From: Panulirus ornatus
Taxonomy: Eukaryota; Arthropoda; Malacostraca; Decapoda; Palinuridae
DNA: 64,000 nt
Assembly: GCF_036320965.1 (NCBI RefSeq)
Contig: NC_092257.1
Span: 21,327,913 to 21,391,912 of the forward strand
Direction of reading: 5' to 3'
Under the pieces are notes generated by a model, which was not told the origin of the DNA, made no database searches, and saw only the letters and a program-made list of their open reading frames with translations. Every line of letters starts with the position of its first letter. The first letter of the stretch is position 1. The position numbers and the translations under genes were made by a program. Below, one piece after another: positions 22,985 to 35,164 of this stretch.

Positions 22985-23700
22985 CAGTAGTGAAACAAGG
23001 TTTTCTCTTATCTCCTACACTTATATTCCTTTTTTATCAACGATTTCCTTCTTTCAATAAGTAACCAAATGCAGTCACACGCTGACGACACAACACTACT
23101 GCATTCCTCCACATCCTTCAATTCTGCTCCTTCTTCCCTCACTCGATCTGCAATTCGTCTCGATGCAACTTCCTCAATAAATGTCTAGGTCTGCCTCTAA
23201 GGAACTGGGTGTCCTGTTTAGATGTCGAAGCTTCTCCTCTTCTGAACATTTGCTACGTTTATACAAAGCACTGACTCGTCCTCGTATGGAACACTGCTCT
23301 CATATCTTATAAACTGTCCTAGGTTAACTTCAAAAACGTGACCCTCTTGCCCTAAGTCGCAATGTTGCTTCACTTTCCCTCTTCTATAGTTTTACTTTGG
23401 TTTTTGCTCCCGAGAGCTGGCTGCTTGTGTGCCCCCCACCACCAGCTAGACCACACGATACTTGGCAAACTGCTGCGTCACATGATTATTGTGTGGCCGT
23501 TAGCAATTCAAGGGTGGGCCGTTTTGATACCTACTTCTTTCCCTATACCTCGAAACTTTGGAACTCTACCTTCTCATGCCTTTCCCCACAACTGTGGCCT
23601 GGTCCATTTTAAGGGAAAGATTTTTCACTTCCTCCAAAACTCGAAAATACTTTCCTTTTCTCCTCTTTTTCCCTTTCATTAACCTCTGAATTTTTCAATT
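22985..23700 (+). pseudogene. LINE G: decayed Jockey/BS-like reverse transcriptase
   Basis: Plus-strand fragments in changing frames: HADDTTLLHSSTSF near 23080 (RT motif C, Y or F changed to H), then KELGVLFRCRSFSSSEHLLR and YKALTRPRMEHCSHI near 23200-23310, then NVASLSLFY near 23365, and VGRFDTYFFPYTSKLWNS near 23510-23570. Order and spacing match the palm-to-C-terminus part of Jockey-clade LINE polymerases, often labelled 'transposon BS/X-element' in arthropods (family knowledge). Several frameshifts and stops break it; the 5' half and endonuclease are absent. It is a different lineage from family 1. Confidence 0.75.
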
Positions 23701-24379
23701 AAGACCCGGCCTTAAGGCGAACTCTTGTCCGTGACCGGAGCCTCCAACATAAAAATACAGAAGTTAATGTATCAGTTATAAGTTATCAGTTATCTACTTT
23801 TCTTCGGCACTTGTGTGAAGGGCTACTTAACTTGAATAACAGTATATGCACTTATAGGTGAAGATTGTAGTGGTGATATAACATTCTAAATAAACTTTCA
23901 ATTATGCAACACTATTCAAACAAACCCGAACTGATCCACGCCAAAGTATACTGCGTATCCGCATATGAGTACGCCATGACACATGTATACTGTGAGTATA
24001 CATGAGTCACAAGCGAGGTACACCTACTGACCTACCAACGAGAGTGTACGACGAGGTAGGTCGGTCTCCCTCCCCTGAGCTGGGCCAAACTCCTCAGCTT
24101 CGTCATCTGTGCCTCCCTCCCTCCGGTCAACATGCCCCAGTTGACTGGAAGACTTCATGTGTATGTCTCTCTCCCCCTTAGGTACGGACGCTCGACGAGC
24201 CCTCCAGTCTATTTACATCCCAGTGACATCATCTCCGATTCACTGGCTCACTCAGTCGAAGGTTACGGTGTCTGACGACGGTGTACACAGACATCGCAAG
24301 CTCTATGGACTAGCAAGACTATAAGGACCACACTCTACCTAAACCCATTGGCCTCGTCACCACCCCTGGACCCCAAGAC
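23701..24379. other. No gene recognised
   Basis: Mixed sequence. A short imperfect palindrome, GTATACTGTGAGTATAC, lies near 23986-24002. Otherwise I see nothing to annotate. Confidence 0.4.
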
Positions 24380-24545
24380 GCCAACCTTGAGGGACAGACG
24401 ATCTCCGTGGCTCTCACCTTCCTTGCCCTCACGAAGACTCTCGACCTAATCCTCCAAGACAGAATTTCATTCTAATGGTTTCCAGACTTCCTTAATGAGC
24501 GTCGCCGGGCAGAACGCTTCCTACACACACCCACCCACACTCACA

Positions 24546-24586
<41 letters not shown>

Positions 24587-24715
24587 CCGTCTTCATCTTC
24601 CAGCCAGACCCACGACAAGCGGCATTCCACAAGGTAACAGAGATGGACCACCTTTGTTACCTCATGTCTACAGCCAGCAGACGACGCCCAGATGGACGAC
24701 ATCTGCTCGGCTGGA
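24380..24715 (+). pseudogene. LINE H: decayed RT palm fragment interrupted by (CA)n
   Basis: Plus-strand translations in shifting frames give FLNERRRAERFL near 24490, then after a (CA)n insertion at about 24541-24584 the motif-B-like TSGIPQG near 24615, and ADDAQMDD near 24680 (motif C region). This is the order of a LINE or other reverse transcriptase. The frame is broken and catalysis impossible. Confidence 0.5.
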
Positions 24716-24719
24716 AGTG

Positions 24720-25655
24720 AGGTGACTTCCCTTCACAACGCTATAACCTTATAATTCAACAACCCTCTCCCCACCATCGTCCTCCCTCCGTCCCTCACAA
24801 CCTCTGGGCATCCCCCGGCACAACCCCAGCCCTCCTCTCTCTCTCCCCCAGCAAACCGTGACTAGGCTGCCAACCCCATCATTAAATCCAGGAGTGGATT
24901 CCTTCCTCCATGGAGCTGGGAGCCTCCCGTCCACACCCAGCAAATGCCTCAAGCAACACACCTAAATATATAACTTTACTCTCCGAATTCGTAAACGAAA
25001 ACGCGTTCGTAAATAACACCAGGTAGAGCCACACTAAACCTTTCGTCCGACCAGTGATAATCATGATTAACAATGACTTAGTTACTTCTTAGGTAAACGA
25101 TGATAAAGAAAAACGTCATCTTAATCTTTAGATTAACGATGATAAAGAAAACGTCTTGTGCTTGGCATACTGGCATTTTAAGAATTTTTGAAAAACGCTC
25201 ACGGTAAAATACAATAAAAAAAAAAAATGTAATTGAAAAATCCTGTACCTATCTTAACTTGTGTACCCCTCGCGTCACCTGGAGGTGTACCATACTCCTG
25301 TACCTGCTTCGCCATCCGTCCGTGACCCCCTCCCTTCTTCGTCCTGCTCATCACACCACCAGCAGGCACCCCTACAAACCTACCCCTGGATAACGTTGAA
25401 TTAGAGATCCTATGTAGTTTACTGGCCTTGCTTTCCTACCGTGCCGCAGATGCACACACAAATCACCACGACACTTCATGGCCCGTGGACGTGGCCGACT
25501 CCCTGAGTGCTGCAGGAGTTTCATATAGATAGAGAGGGGGGGAAAACTCCCTTACCCTAAAAAGAATGAAATGTTCCTTGTCTACAACAGACAAGTCAAT
25601 GTCCCTTTATATGATCATTAAAAGGAACCAAATCAATGAAGAGGTACACAAGATC
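24720..25655. other. No gene recognised
   Basis: Non-repetitive sequence with a 36-base near-duplication around 25085-25160 (TAAACGATGATAAAGAAAA and TTAACGATGATAAAGAAAA). No coding or RNA signal I can support. Confidence 0.4.
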
Positions 25656-25659
25656 ATTA

Positions 25660-25915
25660 TACAAACAAGTCAACGAGAGTTCTGTTCAACAGGCAAACAC
25701 TACAACGAGAAAACAGGTCAGCAGAGAAATGGTTCAACAGGCAAACACCTCAACGAGAAAACAGGTCAACAGAGAAACGGTTCAACAAGCAAACAGGTCA
25801 ACAAGAAAACAGGTCAGCAAGGGGAACAGTTCAACTGACAAACAGGTCAAGAGAAAACTGTGTCAACAAGACAGGTAAACAAGTCAACGAGGAGACAATT
25901 CAACGAGGAAACAGG
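25660..25915. repeat. 48-bp minisatellite, about 4-5 diverged units
   Basis: Units contain CAACGAGAAAACAGGTCA and AGAGAAAYGGTTCAACAGG, with a 12-16-base sub-periodicity of CAA and ACAGGTCAAC words. Confidence 0.85.
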
Positions 25916-26039
25916 TTAACAGTATGTTAATAACGAGTTCAGGTAATGACCTCCCCCCCCCTAATTAGTATATGAATGTCTGGGCCTAACCTCCATGGCT
26001 GTTACATGTATGTTGATTATAAACGTATAGAAGTGCTCA

Positions 26040-26316
26040 ACAGAAGCTCCAGTAACAGTACGTTCCACTTAACAGTATCAACAGTAGCTCCAGCAACAGT
26101 AAGTTCCACTTACTTGTATCAACAGCAGCTCCAGCAACAGTAAGTTCCACTTACTTGTATCAACAGTAGTTCCAGCAACAGTAAGTTCCACTTACTTGTA
26201 TCAACAGTAGTTCCAGCAACAGTAAGTTCCACTTACTTGTATCAACAGTAGCTCCAGCAACAGTAAGTTCCACTTACTTGTATCAACAGTAGCTCCAGCA
26301 ACAGTAAGTTCCACTC
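26040..26316. repeat. 41-bp minisatellite, about 7 units
   Basis: Units contain AGTAGCTCCAGCAACAGTAA followed by GTTCCACTTACTTGTATCAAC. The middle units are nearly identical. Related single CAACAGTA words continue to about 26490. Confidence 0.93.
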
Positions 26317-26724
26317 ATTAGTCCAAAAAAAGAAAAAGTGATCCACCAACAGTAAGTACAAAACAGATAACAGAGCGTTGACCACCGTTACCAACAGTCG
26401 TCTCCACCAACAGTATGTACGTAAGAACAGGTACCCCCCTTCCCTCCCTAACCCCATCACCTGCGTCGACAGCAACAGCAGTAACAACGGGGAGGGGGAA
26501 CGGGGCCAGAACCAGACTCACACGAGGCCTGGACCTACACGCCTCATTAGTAATCTCCACTGGGGGAATAATTTGTCACAAATATGCACAGTGGAGGGTA
26601 ATGAGGCTAAGGGGGACGGGGGCTGACTCCACAAAGTGTCCCTAACCCCTCTCCCCCAAGCCCTTAAGCCGAGGGAAGGAGGCTGGACACTTACTTTCAC
26701 TACTAACCAACTCCGAAGAAGCAG

Positions 26725-27305
26725 CACTTACCCACTAAGGGAAGTACTTTAACCCCAGGGGCAGTGTCTTTACCATGGGGAGTGCTTTAAACCCAGGGGC
26801 ACTTCCTATACATCCAGGGGCAGTCTTCAGCAGAAGTGCTTTAACCCCTGGGGCAGTTCCTATACCTCCAGGGGCAGTGTCTACACCAAGGGAAGTGCTT
26901 TAACCCCAGGGCATTTCCTATACCCCCAGAGGCAGTCCTCAGCAGAAGTGCATTAACCCCAGGGGCAATTCCTATACCCCAGGGGCAGTGTCTACACCAA
27001 GGGAAGTGCTTTAAACCCAGGGGCACTTCCTATACCCCCAGAGGTAGTCCTCAGCAGAAGTGTATTAACCCCAGGGGCAGTTCCTATACCCCCAGGGGCA
27101 GTGTCTACACCAAGGGAAGTGCTTTAAACCCAGGGACACTTCCTATACCCCCAGAGGCAGTCCCCTCAGCAGAAGTGCATTAACCCCAGGGGCAGTTCCT
27201 ATACCCCCAGGGGCAGTCTTCTGCAGAAGTGCTTTAACCCAAGGAGCAGTTCCTATACCCCCAGGGGTAGTTCCTATACCCCCAGGGGGAAGTGTCTTCA
27301 GCAGA
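26725..27305. repeat. Composite minisatellite, higher-order unit of about 117 bp
   Basis: Built from alternating sub-units: AAGTGCTTTAACCCCAGGGG, CAGTTCCTATACCCCCAG and GGGCAGTGTCTACACCAAG, with a CCTCAGCAG variant. The order repeats about every 117 bases, indicating higher-order structure. Confidence 0.88.
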
Positions 27306-27775
27306 TACATCCAAAGACTCGTCTCCACACATCAAGGAGGAGGAGACATGGCCATGGGAGTCAACACCACGGAAGGATACGTTCCTTTCACTGCAGTCTA
27401 TAGTGAGGGCTGGCCTGTGATATGCTAACGGGTCAACCGTAAACTTAAGGACTCAAGCGGGCTGGATCTGGTGTGTGGCAGCACAAGATGAAATCATCTG
27501 TCTTTAAAATGCTTTTCTCCATGATGTATCAGCCACCCCTCGCTGCTTGCACCACAAGAATCTAGATCGCTTGTGGGAAGGAGGACGGCAGGATGAAAGC
27601 AGTGAGAAGGAGTAAGGCAAGATGCAGCACGCTGAAGACATACTGGTATTCATTCATCTATCTTTTATCTATCTATTTTCTTCTGGGGAAGGGGGGAGGG
27701 GGGGGAGACTGAATATGAAGATTGTGAAGGCGAGTGGCTAATGCTGATACCACGTTTGTGCAATACGCTACCCAG
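27306..27775. other. No gene recognised
   Basis: Non-repetitive sequence with a G-run near 27690-27705. No recognisable gene. Confidence 0.4.
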
Positions 27776-28748
27776 GGTAAGAACACCAGCCCTGAAACAC
27801 TGCAGCAAGTTGCTGGAGGAAAGAAGGCAGTCCTGGAACACTCTTGTATATTGCTGGAAGACACTAGCCCTGGAACACTGTTGTGTAGCGCTGGAAGAGA
27901 GACATCAACCCTGTAACAGTCCTGTGTGGTGCTGGAAGAGAAACACTAACCCTGGAACACTGCTGTATGGTGCTGGAAGAGAAACACTAACCCTGGAACA
28001 CTGCTGTATGATGCTGGAAGAGAATCCCAAACCCTGGAACACTGCTGTATGATGCTGGAAGAGAATCCCTAACCCTGGAACACTGCTGTATGATGCTGGA
28101 AGAGAGATACCAATCCTGGAACACTGCTGTATGGTGCTGGAAGAGAAACACTAACCCTGGAACACTGCTGTATGGTGCTGGAAGAGAAACCCTAACCCTG
28201 GAACACTGCTGTATGATGCTGGAAGAGAGATACCAATCCTGGAACACTGCTGTATGGTGCTGGAAGAGAAACATCAACCCTGGAACACTGCTGTATGGTG
28301 CTGGAAGAGAAACATCAACCCTGGAACACTGCTGTATGATGCTGGAAGAGAAACACTAACCCTGGAACACTGCTGTATGGTGCTGGAAGAGAGATACCAA
28401 CCCTGGAATACTGCTGTATGGTGCTGGAAGAGAAACATCAACCCTTGAACATTGCTGTATGGTGCTGGAAGAGAGATACCAACCCTGGAACACTGCTGTA
28501 TGATGCTGGAAGAGAAACACTAACCCTGGAACACTGCTGTATGGTGCTGGAAGAGAAACATCAACCCTTGAACATTGCTGTATGGTGCTGGAAGAGAGAT
28601 ACCAACCCTGGAATACTGCTGTATGGTGCTGGAAGAGAAACACTAACCCTGGAACACTGCTGTATGATGCTGAAAGAGAGATACCAATCCTGGAACACTG
28701 CTGTATGGTGCTGGAAGAGAAACACTAACCCTGGAACACTGCTGTATA
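27776..28748. repeat. 41-bp minisatellite, about 23 units
   Basis: The unit contains CTGGAACACTGCTGTATGGT, then GCTGGAAGAGAAACACTAACC. Variants include GATGCTGG, GAGATACCAATC and GAAACATCAACC. Left-hand units (27776-27920) are more diverged. Two-unit pairs recur as higher-order blocks. Open frames on both strands come from the repeat. Confidence 0.95.
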
Positions 28749-29164
28749 CATATTTTAAGCCTAATAGCTTCTGGCTGCTAAACTGTCTTAAAGCCAGACA
28801 TAACGCAGTCCTTCAACATAACTTATGGAAATATGTCTGGAACACACTTCCTCCCTCAGAAGTGCTCTTGAAGGCGAACAAATCCACCTTATAATCCACC
28901 CTTACTTCCCTTCTGGCCTTAGGTTAAATGCATAAAAAGACTAAGACAATAACAAGATGCGAACTTAGAAATGCCTCGAGATCTAGATTATTGTATTATG
29001 AAGGTTCGCGTCACGAAATATTCCCAGTGGCTTTAAGTAATGAAGAACATCTTTACTACATTACATATATAAATGGCGTAGTGGAACGTACGCAAAGAAT
29101 AAGTGTCCTTGTGGTTGTTGGAATAAATCCCTCAAACGTGGATATACCAGAGTCTATCTCCCTT
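28749..29164. other. Unassigned, 79-codon open frame at 28928-29167
   Basis: Non-repetitive, with a plus-strand open frame beginning MHKKTKTITRCELR. I recognise no family. LINE-derived sequence is possible but unproven. Confidence 0.3.
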
Positions 29165-29612
29165 TGACAAAGAGCCGTTGTTCTTGATGCACGGGCGTCT
29201 GTCTGCCGTTGATAGAGACTGGAGGCGATGTACGTGATCTACGAAGGTCCACCGTCCGTACACAGAAGCCAGAGCCGTTGTACCTGATCTACGAGGGTCT
29301 GACGTCCATTCAGAGAGACCAGAGATTATACACTGGATCTACGAGTGTCTACTGTCAGTGACCAGAGGTGTGTACTTGATCTACGACATGTCTTCCGTCC
29401 GTTGGTAGAAGCCTAAACCATTGTACTTGATCTATGAGGGTCCTCCATCCGCTAACATACCACAGATAATGTACTTGATCTACGAGGGTCTTCCACAGAA
29501 GCCTTGGCCGTTGTACTTGATCTGTGAGTGTCTGCCGTCCTTTGACAGACACCGTCAGTGATGTGCGTGATCTTATGTGGGTCTACCGTCCGTTGACAGA
29601 AGCTGGAGCCAC
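29165..29612. repeat. Minisatellite of about 60 bp, about 8 units, diverged
   Basis: Units contain TTGTACTTGATCTACGAGGG, TCTGCCGTCCGTTGACAGA and AGCC. Unit length varies from about 55 to 65 bases, and similarity between units is moderate, indicating an older array. Confidence 0.85.
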
Positions 29613-30077
29613 CGTCCCTCCCTGGCCGTGACTAGTGCTGGCCCCGGCAGCTGATTGGTTGCCTCCCAGCCAAGCCGGCCAATTAGCATCCCTAAGTAGG
29701 GCTACTGGAATATTAATCTGTATAGCGTATGCCACGGTTCCCGCCACCCGGCCGTCCATAACTACGTCTGTATCGCTCCCCACCACCACCACCACCGCCG
29801 CCGCCACTCCTGCTTCAACTACGGGTGCTATGGGTTGGCTATGGGGGTTGGAGGGAGGGAGGGAGAGACGGGGCCGGGGCGGCCTGCCTAGGGTAGCGGG
29901 TCGTGGGCAGGAGCTGGGGAAGCGTTATAGGCGGCATGGTACCCGGTCCCACTGGCAGCGAAGTATAATGACAGCTCTCCCCGCTTGGGCGCCGTCTACG
30001 GTAACCCCTCCCACTCCCATTATTTCTCACTTCATCTCATGTCCCTCTCAGACTCCATACGCTTCGTTCTCATCTCC

Positions 30078-30079
<2 letters not shown>
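29613..30079. other. GC-rich stretch with CCAAT-type words, no gene recognised
   Basis: It contains TGATTGG near 29652 and GGCCAATTAG near 29679, GC-rich flanks, and a short (CCA)n(CCG)n patch near 29780-29805. It could be promoter-like, but no transcript start or linked exon is visible. Confidence 0.25.

Positions 30080-30149
<70 letters not shown>
30080..30149. repeat. (GT)n microsatellite
   Basis: Pure GT run of about 70 bases. Confidence 0.96.
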
Positions 30150-30152
<3 letters not shown>

Positions 30153-30339
30153 GAGGAAGACAAGAGGGTGATGGAGGTCTAGCGTGGGTGAGGCCGGCGT
30201 ACCGCAAGGCACGAAGATGGGTCCCACACTCTTCTCTTATCCATACAAATAAGGCCCTAATGGATACGTCTGTTCCGTGGACGTGCGTACGTTCAGGACT
30301 CAAACGATATGACGACCCCGTCAGGTGATTACAGTGACG

Positions 30340-30340
<1 letters not shown>

Positions 30341-30379
<39 letters not shown>
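30341..30379. repeat. (CA)n microsatellite
   Basis: Pure CA run. Together with the GT run 190 bases upstream it forms an inverted dinucleotide pair. Confidence 0.95.
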
Positions 30380-30381
<2 letters not shown>

Positions 30382-30664
30382 TGTGACCTCCACTTTCGAC
30401 GCCATCTTCAAGTTACTTCGAAGTCCTTCTCTTCTTCCTTCAATTTTGTGGTCACATCGGCTGCCAATCTTCTTTCACGTTCCTTCCTTCATCCCTCGGA
30501 CAGCACCTGAAATCCCTTATCTCGCATCTTTCATCCTTCAGGTAACACCAGTTCCATCTTTCAACTTCCTTCATTCCTTCGCTCATGCCATGCTCGGAGA
30601 ACTAGCGTTCCGTTCAATCATCTTCATTCCTCCACTTCGTTAAAGAGGAAACCATTAACCGGCA

Positions 30665-30731
30665 TGACGTCATCAAAATGTAAGTTTCTGATTGGCGCAC
30701 ATCCATGGACAATGAAACGTTTCTGACGTCA
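30665..30731. promoter_or_regulatory. Paired CRE palindromes with inverted CCAAT box
   Basis: Two perfect TGACGTCA octamers, at 30665-30672 and 30724-30731, with GATTGG (an inverted CCAAT box) at 30690-30695 between them. TGACGTCA is the consensus site for CREB/ATF bZIP factors. No start site or gene could be linked to it, so a regulatory role is inference. Confidence 0.3.
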
Positions 30732-30734
30732 CCA

Positions 30735-31179
30735 CTGGATCAGGCGACGTAATCACCCACTAAACTACGATCGGTTCTTCATTTTCTAAAGTATCTCTCT
30801 CTTCGTTGTGCTGAAAAATCTGTAATTTCGTTTTCTATAAGTTCTGATCCCCACATTTTCTCTTGCTCTTCTGACCCCATTTTCTTTTGCGTTGATTGCT
30901 CTATTTTCTGTACTGTGGTGCTGGTGCTGCTGCAGAGGAGGGAAGGCCTCCCGAAGTAAAACTCTGCGACCAATTCATTTGCTCACCTCTTCTAATAATA
31001 TTCTCTCCTTGACAACTTCGTTGCGTTCGCCGTTATATCTATCCTCTCACTACGCTTAGACGTCCAGTGTGTGATAAATGGACTCCCGGATGACTCTCTC
31101 GTGTTAAGGACTTCGGGCTGTCGTCTGCACTTCGATCAACTACCACCAAAAGAATGAACTGAGTCAGATGATAGCCTAC
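30735..31179. other. No gene recognised
   Basis: Non-repetitive sequence of average composition between the paired CRE motifs and the LINE relic. I see no gene in it. Confidence 0.4.
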
Positions 31180-31680
31180 GGCACGGGATAACGAATATGC
31201 GCCCAAACAGCGAACTGGCTCATAGATTAGGAACGACTGGTATTATACAAGGGGGAAACCATCCGACTGCTTTCATTTTCACGAGCGGCGTACCCTAAGG
31301 CCCAGTCCTGGGACCACATACTTTCCAAAGACAAGGAGGGTTTTAGACATTTGCCGACGACATGAAACTCGGAAAGACACAACCTTGTGATGCCAAAGGA
31401 AACACTGACTGATGATTGTAATTGATGTAGACAAAGTGATGGAACTGGCAGAGACACTGACATGATATGAAATGATTTATTCACGTCAGATAAAGACTGA
31501 ATCATTCAGAAATATAATAGCATGAGGATGGAAGGGAAGAGATGCAACAGCAGCGTGGGCAAAAGTCTTCTTCAGCCACAGAGTGGTGTAATACAGAAAT
31601 AAACTGTCTCTTGATGTAGTTCATGCAAAGCCGATTATCACCTTCAAGTCATGGCTGGACAAATACCAGAGTGGCGTCTC
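31180..31680 (+). pseudogene. LINE I: decayed RT relic (CR1/Jockey-like)
   Basis: Plus-strand pieces read SGVP*GPVLGP near 31283 (motif B region, the usual Gln codon now a stop), FADDMKLGKT at about 31350 (motif C, both Asp kept), and FSHRVVYRNKLSLDVV followed by FKSWLDKYQS near 31570-31665. This is the palm-to-C-terminus order of a LINE polymerase with the intervening parts shortened and frames broken. Confidence 0.65.
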
Positions 31681-31689
31681 TCTGCCCAG

Positions 31690-32165
31690 CACGCTAAGCT
31701 GGTCGTGCTTCAAGAGGATTTAAATATATCAAATACTTTTCCAGACTTCAGCCTGTACAGTAAAGCTGCGTCTATCTATCTAAGGGGTAAGGTAACTACT
31801 ACCCATTCGCTCGCTCCTACAGAAGTTCCAGTGGTGGGAAACTGTCTCCATAAAACGTGGAGAACTTTCCTTTTTCTTTTTAACCTGCGTGTATTTGTGC
31901 CGGAGGGAGAGGTGGGTGAAAATGTGCCGTGACCATGTTGTTCTGTTTCTACCACAAATCACATTGAAGACTGGAGGTAACCTCGTCGAAGACCATCAAG
32001 TCTCTTGTTTATCTGTCCTTTCCTATGTACGAGAATCGGTTGGGCTGTACCGAAGGTGAGTTACATGATAGATCATGCATTAAGATCGCTGCTTACCGGA
32101 ATACACGAGTGTTATTCTGCCAACCTAAGAATAGTTTCCCCTTTGGTAGATCCTACCGAGTGAAA
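31690..32165. other. No gene recognised
   Basis: Follows the LINE relic and may include its 3' untranslated sequence. Nothing further is recognised. Confidence 0.35.
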
Positions 32166-32440
32166 TCAGTAAATGTAGGAAAAGAAAAGGAAGAAATAGA
32201 ATAAGACAAGAAAAATATATATATGAAAAAAATGTGAATGAGTAGAATAAGACAAGAAAAATTTATGTGAAAAAATTTGTGAATGAATAGAATAAGACAA
32301 GAAAAATATATGAAAAAAATTGTGAATTAATAGAATTAGACAAGAAACATATATATATGAAAAAACTTGTGAATGAATAGAATAAGACAAGAAAAATATA
32401 TGAAAAAAATTGTGAATGAATAGAATAAAAAAAAGGAAAA
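32166..32440. repeat. 43-bp AT-rich minisatellite, about 6 units
   Basis: Units contain GAATGAATAGAATAAGACAA followed by GAAAAATATATGAAAAAA and TTGTG. Length varies through the A and TA runs. Confidence 0.9.
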
Positions 32441-32701
32441 TAGATACAGAAAAAAGTTTTATCAAGAGTACATCTAAGTAAACACTTAATCAAAGACATA
32501 ACAAAGTACAGCTGGTCATTGGGCGTACGGGAATATATCCTGTAACAAAAATACTCATATGCGACTCAAAAAAAAAAAAAAGATATATTCCTCTTACAGA
32601 AATGTGAAAAAATTCAAGCCACCTCCTTCTTTTTCGGGAGACAGGAGAAGCGCTGCCAACATATCCGTGGCTAAATACTCGAGTCCAGAAATGTTGCAAG
32701 C

Positions 32702-32705
<4 letters not shown>

Positions 32706-32748
<43 letters not shown>

Positions 32749-32794
32749 CACACAACACACACACACATACACACTCACACACACACACACACAC

Positions 32795-32841
<47 letters not shown>

Positions 32842-32860
32842 ACAACACACACACACACGC
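32706..32860. repeat. (CA)n compound microsatellite
   Basis: About 150 bases of mostly CA with scattered ACAA, ATAC and CTCA interruptions. Confidence 0.95.
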
Positions 32861-33057
32861 GCACCAACCGCCGTGATTAATGCGTCCACCGTCTCTAAAG
32901 CAAGATAAGACACAGACGACCTCCAGCCACTTGACCACAACGGTAACTTAACCTCTGGCCAACACTGGCCTGACCTCTGACCTGATCCCCTCTAGGGTCA
33001 AGTTAGACGCCAACACCGTCCATATCCAAAGGTCGCATCGTTGTTTTCAAAAGTCGT

Positions 33058-33845
33058 ACTCACGGGTCGTACTCATGGGTCGTCGTACGGTTGTAATCAT
33101 GGATCGTCGTACCGTCGTACTCATGGGTCGTCGTACCGTCGTACTCATGGATCGTCTTACCGTCGTACTCATGGGTCGTCGTACCGTCGTACTCATGGAT
33201 CGTCGTACCGTCGTACTCATGGGTCGTCTTACCGTCGTAATCATGGATCGTCGTACCGCCGTGCTCATGAGTCGTCGTACCGTCGTACCCATGGGTCGTC
33301 GTACCGCTGTACCCATGGATCGTCGTACCGTCGTACTCATGGGTTGTCATACCGTCGTAATCACGGATCGTCGTACCGTCGTACTCATGGGTCGTCGTAC
33401 CGTCGTACTCATGGGTCGTCGTACCGTCGTACTCATGGGTCGTCGCACGGTCGTACTCATGGGTCGTCGTACCGTCGTACTCATGGATCGTCGTACCGTC
33501 GTACTCATGGGTCGTCTTACCGTCGTAATCATGGGTCGTCGTACCGTCGTACTCATGGGTCGTCGTACCGTCGTACTCATGGGTCGTCGCACCGTCGTAC
33601 TCATGGGTCGTCGTACCGTCGTACTCATGGATCGTCGCACGGTCGTACTCATGGGTCGTCGTACCGTCGTACTCATGTATCGTCGTACCGTCGTACTCAT
33701 GGGTCGTCTTACCGTCGTAATCATGGATCGTCGTACCGTCGTACTCATGGGTCGTCGTACCGTCGTAGTCATGGGTCGTCGTACCGCCGTACTCATGGGT
33801 CGTCGTACCGCCGTACCCATGGATCGCCGTACCGTCGCAGTCAGC
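33058..33845 (-). repeat. 24-bp minisatellite, about 33 units (core-motif family)
   Basis: On the plus strand the unit is CATGGGTCGTCGTACCGTCG plus TACT. On the minus strand it reads CCCATGAGTACGACGGTACG plus ACGA. The minus-strand form contains TGAGTACGACGGTACGAC, the core shared with arrays at 39-40, 42 and 50 kb. The 24-bp length keeps open frames of 292, 273 and 186 codons with no sign of a gene. Confidence 0.96.
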
Positions 33846-34110
33846 GATGGTACCTCCATGTCGAGCGGGTTCAAGCCGACTGTACCGGGCATATAAGAAG
33901 AAGGCAAGTCAGGAGGTAATTACAGGCACCTCACCCAAATGGAGTACATTATGTGCGTACAATGGCCCCAGCGAACAGTAGCCCAGAGGTGCACTTCACT
34001 GCTGAACAACTATCCATTTTCACATCCATATTCAACTCTCGTAGTATCTGCTCTTCTTCCCACCACTGCCTAACTCCTTAACGTCCACATGTCCATCATA
34101 ATCCTCATTA

Positions 34111-34397
34111 CGGGTCGACGCCTTCGTCTGTCAGCGGGTGAAGGAGGAAAGTACGAGTCGACACCTCCGTCTGTCAGCGGGTGAAGGAGGAAAGTACAAG
34201 TCAACACCTTTTGGTCTGTCACCGGGTGAAGGAGGAAAGTACAAGTCGACACCTTTTCGTCTGTCAGCGGGTGAAGGAGGAAAGTACGAGTCAACACCTC
34301 CGTCTGTCAGCGGGTGAAGGAGGAAAGTACGAGTCGACACCTCCGTCTGTCAGCGGGTGAAGGAGGAAAGTACAAGTCAACACCTTCATCCAACACC
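34111..34397. repeat. 43-46-bp minisatellite, about 7 units
   Basis: Units contain GTCTGTCAGCGGGTGAAGG, AGGAAAGTACGAGTCGACACC and TCC or TTTT. The length variation lies in the TCC/TTTT segment. Confidence 0.92.
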
Positions 34398-34443
34398 TGG
34401 TGAAGAAGGAGACTACTTCACTCCGGAACTTGCTCGTCTAACC

Positions 34444-34553
<110 letters not shown>

Positions 34554-34817
34554 GGGTGTACCTCAAGGAGATGATCTGGCCCCTGCGGTATTCTCCTGAC
34601 GCTCCTACCGGCGTTGGTGGCGTCCGCCCTCGGCGACCATCGGTGGTGGTCACCAGCAGCCAGCTGTCACCAGGAGACACCTGGCTCTTCCAGTGATCAC
34701 CAACGGGCAGCTGGGTATCACCAGGCTGTCACCAGGTTGCTTTGGTGTACAAATCAAGAGGTGACCAGCGGATGGTATGGTCCTCCAGGCGTCAACAGTG
34801 TACACTCACCCGTCACC

Positions 34818-35092
34818 AGGAGGCAGCAGCAGCAGCAGCAGCAGCAGCAGCGTCAGCGGTCACCATGAGGCAGCAGCAGGAGTAGCAGCAGCAGCAGCGT
34901 CAGCGGTCACCATGAGGCGGCAGCAGCAGGAGCAGCAGCGGCAGCAGCGTCAGCGGTCACCATGAGACAGCAGCAGGAGCAGCAGCGGCAGCGGTCACCA
35001 TGAGGCGGCAGCAGCAGGAGCAGCAGCAGCAGCAGCAGCGTCAGCGGTCACCATGAGACAGCAGCAGGAGCAGCAGCGACAGCAGCGGTCAC
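34818..35092. repeat. CAG-rich minisatellite with (CAG)n blocks
   Basis: Units of about 60 bases contain GTCAGCGGTCACCATGAGG, then (CAG)n with an AGGAGCAG interruption. It is therefore a minisatellite holding a trinucleotide microsatellite. The translation gives short polyGln or polySer frames but no gene context. Confidence 0.9.
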
Positions 35093-35164
35093 TAAGATCC
35101 TGGAGCGTACAAGACACAAGCCTCACGGGACGCAGTTTACAGCTGGGCCGGAGGCCGGGGTTGT

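Noticed and set aside
23986..24002. Palindrome GTATACTGTGAGTATAC as an operator
   Set aside because: Short, single, and in a eukaryotic region without a linked gene; chance is sufficient.
34860..35095. A polyglutamine or polyserine coding repeat
   Set aside because: CAG blocks sit inside a 60-bp minisatellite with no flanking coding sequence.
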